Both the position numbers and the translations under genes were made by a program. Shown piece by piece: positions 1 to 9,113 of a DNA stretch of 64,000 nt (its first letter is position 1; every line of letters starts with the position of its first letter). The notes under the pieces are model-generated. The model saw only the letters and a list, made by a program, of their open reading frames with translations, was not told the origin of the DNA and searched no databases. The stretch comes from Clitopilus passeckerianus (Eukaryota; Basidiomycota; Agaricomycetes; Agaricales; Entolomataceae), in the NCBI GenBank assembly GCA_944990035.1, contig CALYLX010000040.1:496001-560000 (forward strand). The letters run 5' to 3'.

Positions 1-1407
1 GGATTCTGGGTGCGATGTGCCGACGGAGTTGATCGCCACCTGTTTCCCTTCATTGTTATTCTTTCAGCTGATTATGAAGAACAGTAAGTGGTGTTGCATA
101 TCTATGTAACATAGACTAACAGAGTCTCTTTTTACAGATGTGTAATGGTGCTGAATCGTGGCTTTAGAGGGCTTTGGCCGTGCCCGAAATGCTATGTCCC
201 TGCCGGCCAACTCTCAGACCTTCACTCATCTCATAAGCTTCGAACTGGCGTGGAAACTCGTGATATTGTCCAGAAGGCTCGAAAGCTGGAGAAGAAATCT
301 GACCGAGATGACATGCTAAAGAACCACGGACTGCGGGGTGTTGACGTAAATCTAATTTATGTTTGTTTACTATATTTATCACACTGACGATACCTTCTCC
401 AGAATGCATTCTGGGAGCTGCCGAATTCTGATCCTCATCTCGCTGTTTCTTGGGACAAGTGTCACAATCTCGCGCATGGGCTCGGGGGAAAACACATATG
501 GCCCATTCTCCAGCAACATGTTCATGACCTGGGGCGTGTTGCTGCTGATATCATCAATATGCAGTAGGCTGACTTGTTTATCTAGTTGACATTACAACTC
601 ACTGTTTAGCAGAATGAGGCACATGCCGCGCTGGCGCCATCTCAGTCATTTTCAAGAAGGTGCTATTGATCTAACATTCTCGGATGCAAACAAGTTCGAA
701 GACATTTTGAAGGTAATTTGATTACCACTGTAATATCACATTACTAATATGGGATCTATAGACTATCATTTACGCAAGTCACAACATCCTCACGAAAGCA
801 AAATCACCTTCGGGGTATGCACTGCTGGCGCTGCTTAGGCAGTATCTTTGTTTGGAGATGTATGCGTCTTTGGAAGTTCATACTGAACAGACGTTATCCG
901 ATGGTCGGTTGCAGCTCAAACTCTTTGTGGCACGATTAGAGGTAAGCTTTGATTTAAGTAGCGTTGGTACTGGATTGCATGCTGATTATTACTTGTAGGA
1001 GTACATTCCTCTTGGGCCGCAGGACAAGAGTTGGAATTTTCCGAAGTTGCACATGCTGCAGCACCTCTTCGATGACATTGAGAGTAAAGGGGTCACACGC
1101 AATTACGACACAAAACCAAATGAATCCCTACATGGTCCGCTGAAGGATTCATACCAGCTGCGAACTAATTTCAGAGATGTTGCGGGTCAGGTATGTAATC
1201 ATTTCTCGTTTGTTCGTTTATTCTTCACTAATCTTGATTATCCAGATTCTTAAAGCTGACCATCAATTATATGTGGCCTCCCTTATTCGTCAGCAGATTG
1301 ATGACTTTGACGAGCAAAGAAAGCGGCGTGAGGAAGCTCAGAAGAAGTTAGGCGCTGTAGGAGAACTCGAGGATGCGACCGATAGCGATGATACCAACCA
1401 CCCATCG
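1..1407 (+). pseudogene. Plavaka-type transposase gene, 5' segment (interrupted by retrotransposons)
   Basis: This is the upstream part of a DDE-type transposase-like gene whose start lies before the window. Exons read as 1-83, 138-345, 403-563, 610-712, 762-941, 999-1190 and 1246-1407, joined by introns of about 46-57 nt, and the phases agree throughout. The protein shows a zinc-binding-looking CPKC pair, a WDKCHNL segment, PRWRHLSHF, and the block HMLQHLFDDIESKG followed by NESLHG. From memory of the family, these are typical of basidiomycete Plavaka transposases. The frame is open up to base 1407, where element 1 has inserted. The gene resumes at 8402 and again at 23041. The exon 3/4 acceptor was placed at 609 because the AG at 612 gives an immediate stop. 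Family assignment is fairly secure; catalytic residues were not mapped. Confidence 0.8.
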
Positions 1408-1870
1408 TGTTACAGTTACCTTGGATACGCACCCGGACTCTTTTTCCTTTTACTCATCTACCATTACTATCCCCCGCCCCGCTTATGTTTATACGATTAC
1501 TCAGTACTGCTGCGCATTACTCATCCCTTTAGCTACGATTACTCAGTATTCTCACGATCGTGGGATACTTGTACTATATTTACTTACCATGACTCGTCGT
1601 GACTCTTACTCTGACTCACTCCGAGTCATACTTACTTTTGCTTACTTAGCATTGCTGCGCAATGCCCAACCCTTAGCCCTACTCTTCATGTATAAATACT
1701 TTCACGCTTTCGGTCTTGCTTCCCCAGCTTGACCTAAAAGCCTATACATCGCTATTTGCTTTAACTTCGACTCGCTCGATTACTCTCGCTCGTCTCTACA
1801 AAGGCTGGTAGAGGACTAAGCAGCTGAACTCTTGATACTTGGTTGAGCACGTAGCGATACTAGCTTAACA
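1408..1870 (+). repeat. 5' LTR of element 1
   Basis: This 463-bp LTR starts TGTTACAG and ends TTAACA. It carries a TATA-like box at 1691-1698 and, 34 nt after the box starts, the string CAGCTTGACCT (1725-1735), the predicted RNA 5' end. The U3 part has the palindromic core CTCACGATCGTG (1551-1562) and several copies of ACTCAGTA/GACTCAC-like words. Confidence 0.95.
1691..1735 (+). promoter_or_regulatory. Predicted LTR core promoter and transcription start, element 1
   Basis: TATAAATA at 1691 is followed 34 nt later by CAGCTTGACCT. That spacing fits a eukaryotic start site. The start string is the exact complement of the primer site just after the LTR, which supports placing the RNA 5' end here. 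Confidence 0.55.
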
Positions 1871-1872
1871 AA

Positions 1873-1883
1873 AGGTCAAGCTG
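1873..1883 (+). other. Primer binding site, predicted self-primed (element 1)
   Basis: AGGTCAAGCTG begins 2 nt after the 5' LTR. It is the reverse complement of CAGCTTGACCT inside the LTR, at the predicted RNA start. No tRNA-like TGG start is present. An 11-nt match between RNA 5' end and primer site is the arrangement known for the self-priming Tf1/sushi group of chromodomain elements. Confidence 0.65.
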
Positions 1884-1910
1884 ATCTGATAGCCCGCTCA
1901 TCGCAAGCGT

Positions 1911-3233
1911 AGGCCACAACCACCAAACCACCTGACTGCAAGAGGTCAACTACCCTTGCAGAACCGACCGGAACCACGTCTCCCTCAAGACCGCCGAACG
2001 CCTCAACTCCCACCGGGACAGAGAGAGTAGTACAACTTGACGACGGTACTTACTCAGAATTCGACCTTAAGACAAACCGTTGGAGACATTTGGTACCGAA
2101 AGACGAAGACCCGCGACAATATCGATTTGGCGACTACCTTAGCAGTGCCTACTTCACCAAAGAAGTAAAGAACCCAGAACCAGAACCACAGCCAGACCCC
2201 GAACCAGAATCAGAACCAGAGCAAGAACCCGAAGAAGAATCGGAAACAGAGCAAGAACCCGAAGAAGAATCGGAAACAGAACCAGAACCCCCCAGACAGA
2301 CCCAGACTCCGACACCCGCACAAACCCCGAAACAAGAACCACCAGAAATGGCTCCAACCAACCCTGAACCAAAGAAACTCGCCGAACTCCGAATGGGACA
2401 ACCATTTGAATATGATGGTGACCGAAGAAATGCCGAAGTTTGGTTGTTGGAAGTCAAGATGTACCTAAGCCTGAACGACCACATCTACGACAACAACAAC
2501 AAGCAAATCGCTTTTGCACTTTCCTTTTTGAAGAAAGGAACCGCTTTGGCATGGAAACGATCTTTCTGCCAGAACTACACAAACAAAGATAACGACATCA
2601 TCCTCCCCCGATTTCAAACAATTCGAGAAAGAATTCATCAACGCCTTCTACCCAGTAGACGGAGAAGGACAGGCATTTGCATCCCTAGACGCTCTCACGC
2701 AGAAAGGACCAATTGACGATTACATATCTCAATTCAAAGTCCTTATCTCCGCCTCCGGGATCACCGATGAAAAGGCGAAGATTGAATTCTTCCAGAAAGG
2801 ACTCAACTCCAAGATCATCGAAAAGATCTATAACCTCCCCATTCTTCCCGTCACCATTAACGGATGGTACGAACACGCTGCCCGATTTGATGCACAATGG
2901 CGTAGAGGACAGAACGTCATCCGCCGCAACAGAGGACTCCCCCCTATTTCCCATGCAAATCCCCGCAATACCCACGCCACAGCAGACCCTAACGCCATGG
3001 ACATTGACGCCTTATCTTTTGAAAAGAGAAAGGAGTTAATGAAGGAAGGGAAATGTTTCCGCTGTTTCAAGAAAGGACATCGCTCTCGAGAATGCCCTGA
3101 ACGCAGAGGAGGAAAGCAGTCCAACACCAACTCCTATGGCAAGAAAAACATCAAAGATCTTGTCAGAACCATTAGAGCGTTGGAAGCGGAAGAATTGGAG
3201 AGCTTCTGGAATGAGCTCGATGAGGATTTTTAG
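1911..3233 (+). CDS. gag: Gag-like capsid/nucleocapsid protein, element 1 (one frame break)
   Basis: The N-terminal part is open from about 1911 with no obvious ATG, so the true start is unsettled. It has a DDGTYSEFDL segment, then a long acidic Pro-Glu-rich tract at about 2165-2310, then a capsid-like region ending near 2600. The continuation (FEKEFINAFYP onward) lies in another frame, so a single-base shift in a C run near 2605 separates the halves. The second half carries a CX2CX4HX4C zinc knuckle (CFRCFKKGHRSREC) at about 3057-3098 and ends at TAG 3231-3233. It packages RNA in virus-like particles, by family knowledge. The frame break may be mutation or sequencing error. Confidence 0.8.
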
Positions 3234-6200
3234 AACGGCGGCCAGTGTCAACGTCTGAACCCGCCACAATACTGATTTCTTCTATGTCGTATGCAGAACC
3301 TTTTGATAAATCTATGCGTCTACCCATTAAGGTCTCTGCTCCGAATGAAGAAAGAACCGTTGAAACCAAAGCACTAGTCGACTCAGGTGCTCAAGGACTA
3401 TTCATCGACAAAGAATTCGTCGCCCGCCATCGAATCAAAACACATCCCCTTCGACAACCTCTCACTGCCAAGAACGTTGACGGCACTATCAACAAAACAG
3501 GGCAAATCACCCATTACACCTGGGTCGATATAGGGATAGGGAAACACAAGGCGTCAGAACGGTGCCTGGTCACCGGATTAGGGAATGAACACCTGATCCT
3601 CGGACTCCCATGGCTGAAGCGAACAAATCCAGAAATCAACTGGCAAAAGGGGACACTATTCATTAATCCCAAGCGCGTCAAGACATCCCCGCTACGCACG
3701 GCCCTTGCCCGAGTCCAGATCAGACGACTAGCCGCAACAGAGGAATCACGCCTAGACATTTCCAACGTACCCGACGAACCCGAACCCATTGAAACACCCT
3801 TAGAAGAACCCAATGACGAACAAGACCTGGTTATTGCCTATGTGAAAGGAGAACCAGTGATGGGAATATTCGAACGAGCCAATTCCCCATTGACGAATGA
3901 ACATCGAGAACCAGAAATCAGAAGAATCCGAGCTGCAAATATCTCCCGAATCACCCGAGATAGAGGATCACTGCGATTCGTCCCGACCCAGAACGTCTGG
4001 ATTCGCGCCAAGACGTCCATCTCCCAGACCCTAGAACATCAGAAAACCGAAGAGGTCAAGAAGAAACTCGAAGACCTCATTCCCCCCGAATACCACGAAT
4101 TCAAGAAAGTCTTTGAGAAAGAAGCATCAGAACGATTCCCCCCATCTCGGCCTTGGGATCACGCCATTGATCTCAAACCAGACTTTGTTCCGAAAGACTG
4201 CAAGGTCTACCCTCTCAATCCAAAGGAGCAAGCCGAAATGGACAAATTTCTTGAAGAAAACCTACGAAAAGGATACATCCGACCCTCGAAATCACCTCAA
4301 GCATCACCCTTCTTCTTTGTAGCAAAGAAAGAAGCAAACGCACTACGACCCTGCCAAGATTACCGATATCTCAACAGTGGAACTGTCAAGAATGCCTACC
4401 CCTTACCACTAGTCAGCGACCTACTCGACAAACTCAGAGGAGCAAAGATTTTCACAAAGCTGGACATCCGATGGGGATATCATAATGTCCGGATCAAAGA
4501 AGGAGACGAGTGGAAAGCAGCCTTCAAAACAAATCGAGGCTTGTTTGAACCCACCGTCATGTTCTTTGGACTATGCAACTCCCCAGCCACGTTTCAAGCA
4601 ATGATGAACCACATCTTCAGAGACATGATCGATGAAGGATGGTTAATCATCTACATGGATGACATGCTACTCTTCTCTAAAGACCCAAGAGAACATGAGA
4701 AGCGCACCAAACGGGTACTCCAAAGGCTGATGGAACACAACCTGTTCCTTAAAGCTGAGAAATGCAAATTCAACGTGACAGAAGTCGAATTCCTTGGAAT
4801 GATCATATCGCCAGACAAGATCCACATGGACCCGACTAAACTCGATGGGATAAAGAAATGGCCAACCCCGACCACCGTAAAAGAAGTTCGGTCCTTTTTG
4901 GGATTTGGCAACTTCTACCGAAGGTTCATAGGGAAATATGCGGAATTAGCCCGACCCCTGAACGATCTCACCAAGAAAGATCGGCCCTTTACATGGGGAA
5001 AGGAACAAGAAGAAGCATTTGAAGCCCTGAAGAAAAGGTTCGCGGAGACACCCGTACTCACGATGCCCGATCCAACGAAACCGTTCACCATTGAATGTGA
5101 TGCATCCAAGTGGGCGACAGGAGCAGTGCTACGCCAACGAGACGAAAATAACGACTGGCACCCTTGTGGATACATCTCTCACTCCTTCACCCCAACCGAA
5201 CGGAACTACGAAATCTACGACAGGGAACTACTCGCTATAGTCAGAGCACTGGAAACTTGGCGACACTATCTACAAGGATCAGCCCACCCTGTCACGGTAT
5301 TCTCCGACCACAAGAACCTAACCTACTACCGAACGCCACAGAAACTTAGCCGACGACAAGCACGATGGAGTTTACTCCTCTCCCAATATGACCTAAACCT
5401 GGTCCATGTACCAGGAACTCAGATGGTCCAATCTGATGAACTATCCCGACGAGCAGATCACATTCTAGACCACGACACCGACAACGAAGACATCACCATG
5501 CTACCTGATAAACTCTTCATCCGAACAATTGATACCGAACTTAAGGCGGAATTTGCCGAACACATGATGAAAGACGAATTCTTCACGGAAGCAATACGAC
5601 ACCTGAAGAACCACTCTACCCCCATCAAATCGGCTTTAGCCGACTGGAAAGTAGAGGACTCTCTCCTCTTTTTCCGGGGGCGATGCTATGTCCCTAATGA
5701 TGCTACCCTACGACGAAGCCTCATACAGAAGTATCATGACGCACCTATGGCCGGACACCCCGGAGCATTCAAGACGATGGAGTTAATTTCCGAACACTAC
5801 TGGTGGCCCAGAATGTTTGGAACTGTCAAATCCTACGTTGATGGATGTGCCCCTTGCCAACAGATGAAGGTCAATACACACCCCACGGCACCTCCCCTGA
5901 ACCCAGTCAAATTTACCGCCACACGACCCTTCGAACTTGCCTCTACAGATTTCATCACTGATCTTCCCGAGGTTAACGGTTACGACTCACTCATGGTCGT
6001 GGTAGACCATGGCCTTAGTAAGGGGGTAATTTTGATCCCTTGCAAGAAGACCATTGACGCCCTAGGCACTGCCAACAACTACCTGGATGCTGTCTACAGA
6101 AGATTCGGACTTCCCGACAAACTGATATCCGATAGAGGTCCACAATTCGCATCCAAAGTATTCCAAGAACTAGGACGACTCCTAGGAATCAAGCTTTCCC

Positions 6201-6979
6201 TGACAACCGCATATCACCCACAAGCAGATGGAGAAACTGAACGCGTCAACCAAGACATTGGCGCTTATCTCCGACTATTCTGCGCCAACAACCCCGAGAA
6301 ATGGCTAGAACTAATTCCCCTAATGGAATTCGCCCATAACAAACGTGTTCATGCCGTCACCGCACAAACTCCATTCTACCTAATGAACGGAGCAGAACCA
6401 CGTGCTATTCCCCTTCCATATCAGAAGACCAATGTCCCTGCTGCGGAAACCCGAATGAAAGAACTCCAACAAGCACGAGACGAAGCTGCGGCCGCCCATG
6501 AACTTGCGAGACGAAAGATGGCCGAACGTGTCCGAAGTAACTTCAAACCATTTGAACAAGGACAGAAGGTTTGGTTGGAAACAACTAACCTAAAACTGGC
6601 ATACTACTCAAAGAAGTTCACGCCACGACGAGAAGGCCCCTTCACGATCAAAGAAGTTCTAGGTCCGCTGACCTACAGATTAGAACTACCCCGAACATGG
6701 AAAATTCACCCTGTGTTCCACGCCACCCTCCTCACACCATACAAGGAAACCGAGACACACGGGCCCAATTTCCTAGAACCGCCACCTGACCTCATCAATC
6801 AAGAAGAAGAATGGGAAGTGGAAGAAATTGTCGCACACAAACGACATCGTGGGAAGATCCTTTACAAGATCAAGTGGAAAGAATATCCGACATCGGAGAA
6901 CTCATGGGAACCTGTGAGAAACCTCCAGAACGCCAAGAAGACCCTTGAAGCATATAAGAAGAGGAAGAACATTCGGTGA
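3224..6979 (+). CDS. pol: Pol polyprotein, element 1 (protease, RT, RNase H, integrase, chromodomain)
   Basis: This is an intact frame of about 1245 codons in the -1 frame relative to gag, opening at 3224 and overlapping the gag stop by 10 nt. In order it shows an aspartic protease with DSGAQ (about 3380), reverse transcriptase with YMDD (4652-4663), RNase H (IECDASKWATG; YEIYDRELLAI), an integrase HHCC zinc domain (AGHPG; CAPCQQMK), the DDE core (STDF; DRGPQF; YHPQADGETER), and a C-terminal chromodomain (EEIVAHKRHRGKILYKIKWK, about 6820-6900). Domain order and chromodomain identify a Ty3/gypsy chromovirus. The chromodomain is thought to guide integration to modified chromatin. Internal ATGs exist, so independent initiation cannot be excluded. 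Confidence 0.95.
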   Translation, partial: GFLERRPVSTSEPATILISSMSYAEPFDKSMRLPIKVSAPNEERTVETKALVDSGAQGLFIDKEFVARHRIKTHPLRQPLTAKNVDGTINKTGQITHYTWVDIGIGKHKASERCLVTGLGNEHLILGLPWLKRTNPEINWQKGTLFINPKRVKTSPLRTALARVQIRRLAATEESRLDISNVPDEPEPIETPLEEPNDEQDLVIAYVKGEPVMGIFERANSPLTNEHREPEIRRIRAANISRITRDRGSLRFVPTQNVWIRAKTSISQTLEHQKTEEVKKKLEDLIPPEYHEFKKVFEKEASERFPPSRPWDHAIDLKPDFVPKDCKVYPLNPKEQAEMDKFLEENLRKGYIRPSKSPQASPFFFVAKKEANALRPCQDYRYLNSGTVKNAYPLPLVSDLLDKLRGAKIFTKLDIRWGYHNVRIKEGDEWKAAFKTNRGLFEPTVMFFGLCNSPATFQAMMNHIFRDMIDEGWLIIYMDDMLLFSKDPREHEKRTKRVLQRLMEHNLFLKAEKCKFNVTEVEFLGMIISPDKIHMDPTKLDGIKKWPTPTTVKEVRSFLGFGNFYRRFIGKYAELARPLNDLTKKDRPFTWGKEQEEAFEALKKRFAETPVLTMPDPTKPFTIECDASKWATGAVLRQRDENNDWHPCGYISHSFTPTERNYEIYDRELLAIVRALETWRHYLQGSAHPVTVFSDHKNLTYYRTPQKLSRRQARWSLLLSQYDLNLVHVPGTQMVQSDELSRRADHILDHDTDNEDITMLPDKLFIRTIDTELKAEFAEHMMKDEFFTEAIRHLKNHSTPIKSALADWKVEDSLLFFRGRCYVPNDATLRRSLIQKYHDAPMAGHPGAFKTMELISEHYWWPRMFGTVKSYVDGCAPCQQMKVNTHPTAPPLNPVKFTATRPFELASTDFITDLPEVNGYDSLMVVVDHGLSKGVILIPCKKTIDALGTANNYLDAVYRRFGLPDKLISDRGPQFASKVFQELGRLLGIKLSLTTAYHPQADGETERVNQDIGAYLRLFCANNPEKWLELIPLMEFAHNKRVHAVTAQTPFYLMNGAEPRAIPLPYQKTNVPAAETRMKELQQARDEAAAAHELARRKMAERVRSNFKPFEQGQKVWLETTNLKLAYYSKKFTPRREGPFTIKEVLGPLTYRLELPRTWKIHPVFHATLLTPYKETETHGPNFLEPPPDLINQEEEWEVEEIVAHKRHRGKILYKIKWKEYPTSENSWEPVRNLQNAKKTLEAYKKRKNIR

Positions 6980-7029
6980 ATCTCCATCAACCCACAGCAC
7001 TTTGCCGAAGCAAACACATCTTGCTTATA

Positions 7030-7916
7030 ATGTCCTCCAATGTCTCCTCCTACGACCGCACCATCATCCTTAACACCTTCAAAACCGATTCCGCTGTTAC
7101 GGCGCTCCGTACAAACACTGCCTGGAGCAGCAACGACAACCTCCTCACCGAAGTGGCAGAGCGGGGCTCAGCCTACCACGACCGAAGAACCGAATTCCGC
7201 AACGAAGTGGCTCGTCTACGCCACCTATATTCGAAAACCCTTGAAGAACTTGATCGAGCTCTTGACAGCTCTGACCAACGTACGGAGGAAACCCTCACCG
7301 ACCTCTTCTTTGCTGCCGGAGGTACAGCCTTCGATCAGCACTATCCTGAACGACGGTTGGTTCCCAACCCGAAAGAGACAGATTTGAAACCCTTGCCGCC
7401 AATCCCTGGGGGCCTGAGGAAGATCAAACCACCGAAGAACCGACGATTCTCACGGCACGTCAGGTTCGAGGAACCCTCCAAGATTCCCCGTCACCAACCT
7501 TGCTACCGCTGCCAAGATAAAGCACAATCCCTTCATTCAAACTATACCCGAGGATCAAGATAGCGACAAGGAAAACGTCAACCCAAATGTCAAACCCACC
7601 GACACCTTACCTCTCCGCATTCGAAAGCCCACCAGAGTCAGATTCGCCAACTCTGGTGAACCCTCTTCCTCAACGATCTCGTCACAGAAGGCGCCGCGTA
7701 CCGGATACCTCGCCAACCACCCACCACCGCCCCGACACTTCCGATGCTATGTTTGCGGAGGCAGACATCGACAATACCATTGCTTTCGTTTTGTTTGTCG
7801 TCTGTGTCATCATCGCGGCCCAGGCCATTACCCGGTTAACTGTCCACAACGCTATTGGAAGAACATAGACCGCCATTTCTGGGGCAAGAAGAAGAATTGA
7901 AGCCAGGTGACTTCAA
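7030..7916 (+). CDS. Third coding region of element 1: coiled-coil part plus Cys/His-rich C-terminal part
   Basis: After pol there is an ATG-started frame (7030-7563) with a charged, coiled-coil-like middle (EVARLRHLYSKTLEELDRAL), a TEETLTDLFF block and a PPIPGGLRK proline motif. A second conserved stretch in another frame (about 7500-7900) encodes CYVCGGRHR, VCRLCHHRG and NCPQR, a zinc-binding-looking module, and ends at TGA 7898-7900. In element 2 the whole region is one 284-codon frame. Changes between elements 1 and 2 over the Cys/His part are mostly synonymous in this frame, which supports it as coding. The position is where env sits in retroviruses, but nothing resembles Env. Function unknown. 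Confidence 0.55.
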
Positions 7917-7933
7917 CGCTAGCGAGAGGGTAA
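7897..7933 (+). other. Hairpin and polypurine tract, element 1
   Basis: TTGAAG (7897-7902) pairs with CTTCAA (7911-7916). It is followed by AGCGAGAGGG and TAA just before the 3' LTR. The purine run is the expected plus-strand primer. The same hairpin-then-tract layout occurs in elements 2 and 3. Confidence 0.6.
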
Positions 7934-8396
7934 TGTTACAGTTACCTTGGATACGCACCCGGACTCTTTTTCCTTTTACTCATCTACCATTACTATCCCC
8001 CGCCCCGCTTATGTTTATACGATTACTCAGTACTGCTGCGCATTACTCATCCCTTTAGCTACGATTACTCAGTATTCTCACGATCGTGGGATACTTGTAC
8101 TATATTTACTTACCATGACTCGTCGTGACTCTTACTCTGACTCACTCCGAGTCATACTTACTTTTGCTTACTTAGCATTGCTGCGCAATGCCCAACCCTT
8201 AGCCCTACTCTTCATGTATAAATACTTTCACGCTTTCGGTCTTGCTTCCCCAGCTTGACCTAAAAGCCTATACATCGCTATTTGCTTTAACTTCGACTCG
8301 CTCGATTACTCTCGCTCGTCTCTACAAAGGCTGGTAGAGGACTAAGCAGCTGAACTCTTGATACTTGGTTGAGCACGTAGCGATACTAGCTTAACA
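7934..8396 (+). repeat. 3' LTR of element 1
   Basis: This 463-bp copy looks identical by eye to the 5' LTR at 1408-1870 and is followed by the target duplication CATCG (8397-8401). Confidence 0.95.
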
Positions 8397-8401
8397 CATC
8401 G

Positions 8402-8588
8402 CAGGCTGCCTCTAATGCTGCCTCGTTGGCGTTGTCGCCTACCATTTCGGTTGACAATGTCACCAAATTCTCGGTGCACAGCCGCAAGGATGCCTGCACA
8501 TTCAAGCAGCTCGAGGAGGAAAACATTCCCTCTAGTGCAGGGTTTGTTCGGTTTCGGTTGAGGCTTGCCGAGTTCCTCTCACAGTCAC
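8402..8588 (+). pseudogene. Plavaka-type transposase gene, middle segment
   Basis: This 187-nt piece of host exon is trapped between elements 1 and 2. It continues the frame of base 1407 without a stop (QAASNAASLALSP... FVRFRLRLAEFL) and ends one base into a codon, which is completed at 23041-23042. Its ends carry one copy each of the target duplications CATCG and GTCAC. Confidence 0.8.
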
Positions 8589-9073
8589 TGTTAAGGCAGA
8601 GCCTAACAACTTAGGTAATACTGTTTACGCTCGATGTCTTTGATAAACAAAGACAGAGATTTGTCAGCAGCTGCGGCTGTACTGACGACCTGGTGAGATT
8701 GACGAAGCAAGGGACTTAAAGGCAAAGTAGAGAACTAAGCAGTTAGGTAGATTGCCTAGGTCAAGCTGAGGAGCCTCGACCAAATGGTACAGGTTTATAT
8801 ACCTATCTAGTAGTTCTAAATATAGCACATGCGCAGCATGCTGAGTAAGTAATGAGTCATGCGCAGCATGATGAGTAAGTACATGAGTCAGTATGACTCA
8901 ATGCGAGTCAGAAAGAGTCAGATAAGGTATAAGTCTCTCACGATCGTGAGAGATGCGGAGTAAGCATGGAAAAAGATGAAAAATGCGCAGTGATGCGCAG
9001 CATATGTGAGTAATCGTGCATAGGTAAGCGGGCCGGGGTATGTAAGGAGAAACATGTAAGCAAAATCATAACA
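8589..9073 (-). repeat. 3' LTR of element 2
   Basis: 485 bp, of the same family as the 465-bp LTRs of element 3 but 20 bp longer near 8890-8910 and with a few substitutions. It contains a perfect 20-bp palindrome (8934-8953) centred on ACGATCGT, plus repeated ATGCGCAGCATG words. Confidence 0.95.
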
Positions 9074-9113
9074 TTACCCTCTCGCTATCGTTGAAGTCTC
9101 CCGACTTCAATTC
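9074..9113 (-). other. Hairpin and polypurine tract, element 2
   Basis: On the minus strand TTGAAGTC and GACTTCAA form an 8-bp stem around a 4-nt loop, followed by AGCGAGAGGG and TAA before the 3' LTR. This matches element 3 and, with a shorter stem, element 1. Confidence 0.6.

Larger units (their letters stand above)
1408..8396 (+). mobile_element. Element 1: complete chromodomain Ty3/gypsy LTR retrotransposon
   Basis: The element is 6989 bp, bounded by two 463-bp LTRs that look identical by eye, each TGTTAC...TTAACA. It is flanked by the 5-bp target duplication CATCG (1403-1407 and 8397-8401). Inside are a self-complementary primer site, gag, a long pol (protease, reverse transcriptase, RNase H, integrase, chromodomain), a third coding region and a polypurine tract. 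Identical LTRs and a clean target duplication imply a recent insertion. The pol frame is intact over 1244 codons, while gag carries one frame break near 2600. It belongs to a different LTR family from elements 2 and 3, although the proteins are clearly related. Confidence 0.95.

Noticed and set aside
2149..2484. Minus-strand Ser/Gly-rich frame opposite gag of element 1.
   Set aside because: It is the complement of the Pro-Glu-rich codons of gag and has no independent support.
3245..3250. Pol of element 1 starting at a GTG codon.
   Set aside because: GTG is not a usual eukaryotic start. The frame is open further upstream to 3224, and frameshifting from gag is the normal route.
7587..7868. A 93-codon frame with a hydrophobic segment (IAFVLFVVCVIIAAQAI) in element 1, also open in element 2, looking like a small membrane or Env-like protein.
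   Set aside because: It overlaps the Cys/His-rich frame. Differences between elements 1 and 2 are mostly synonymous in the Cys/His frame, not in this one, so the hydrophobic run is probably a by-product.
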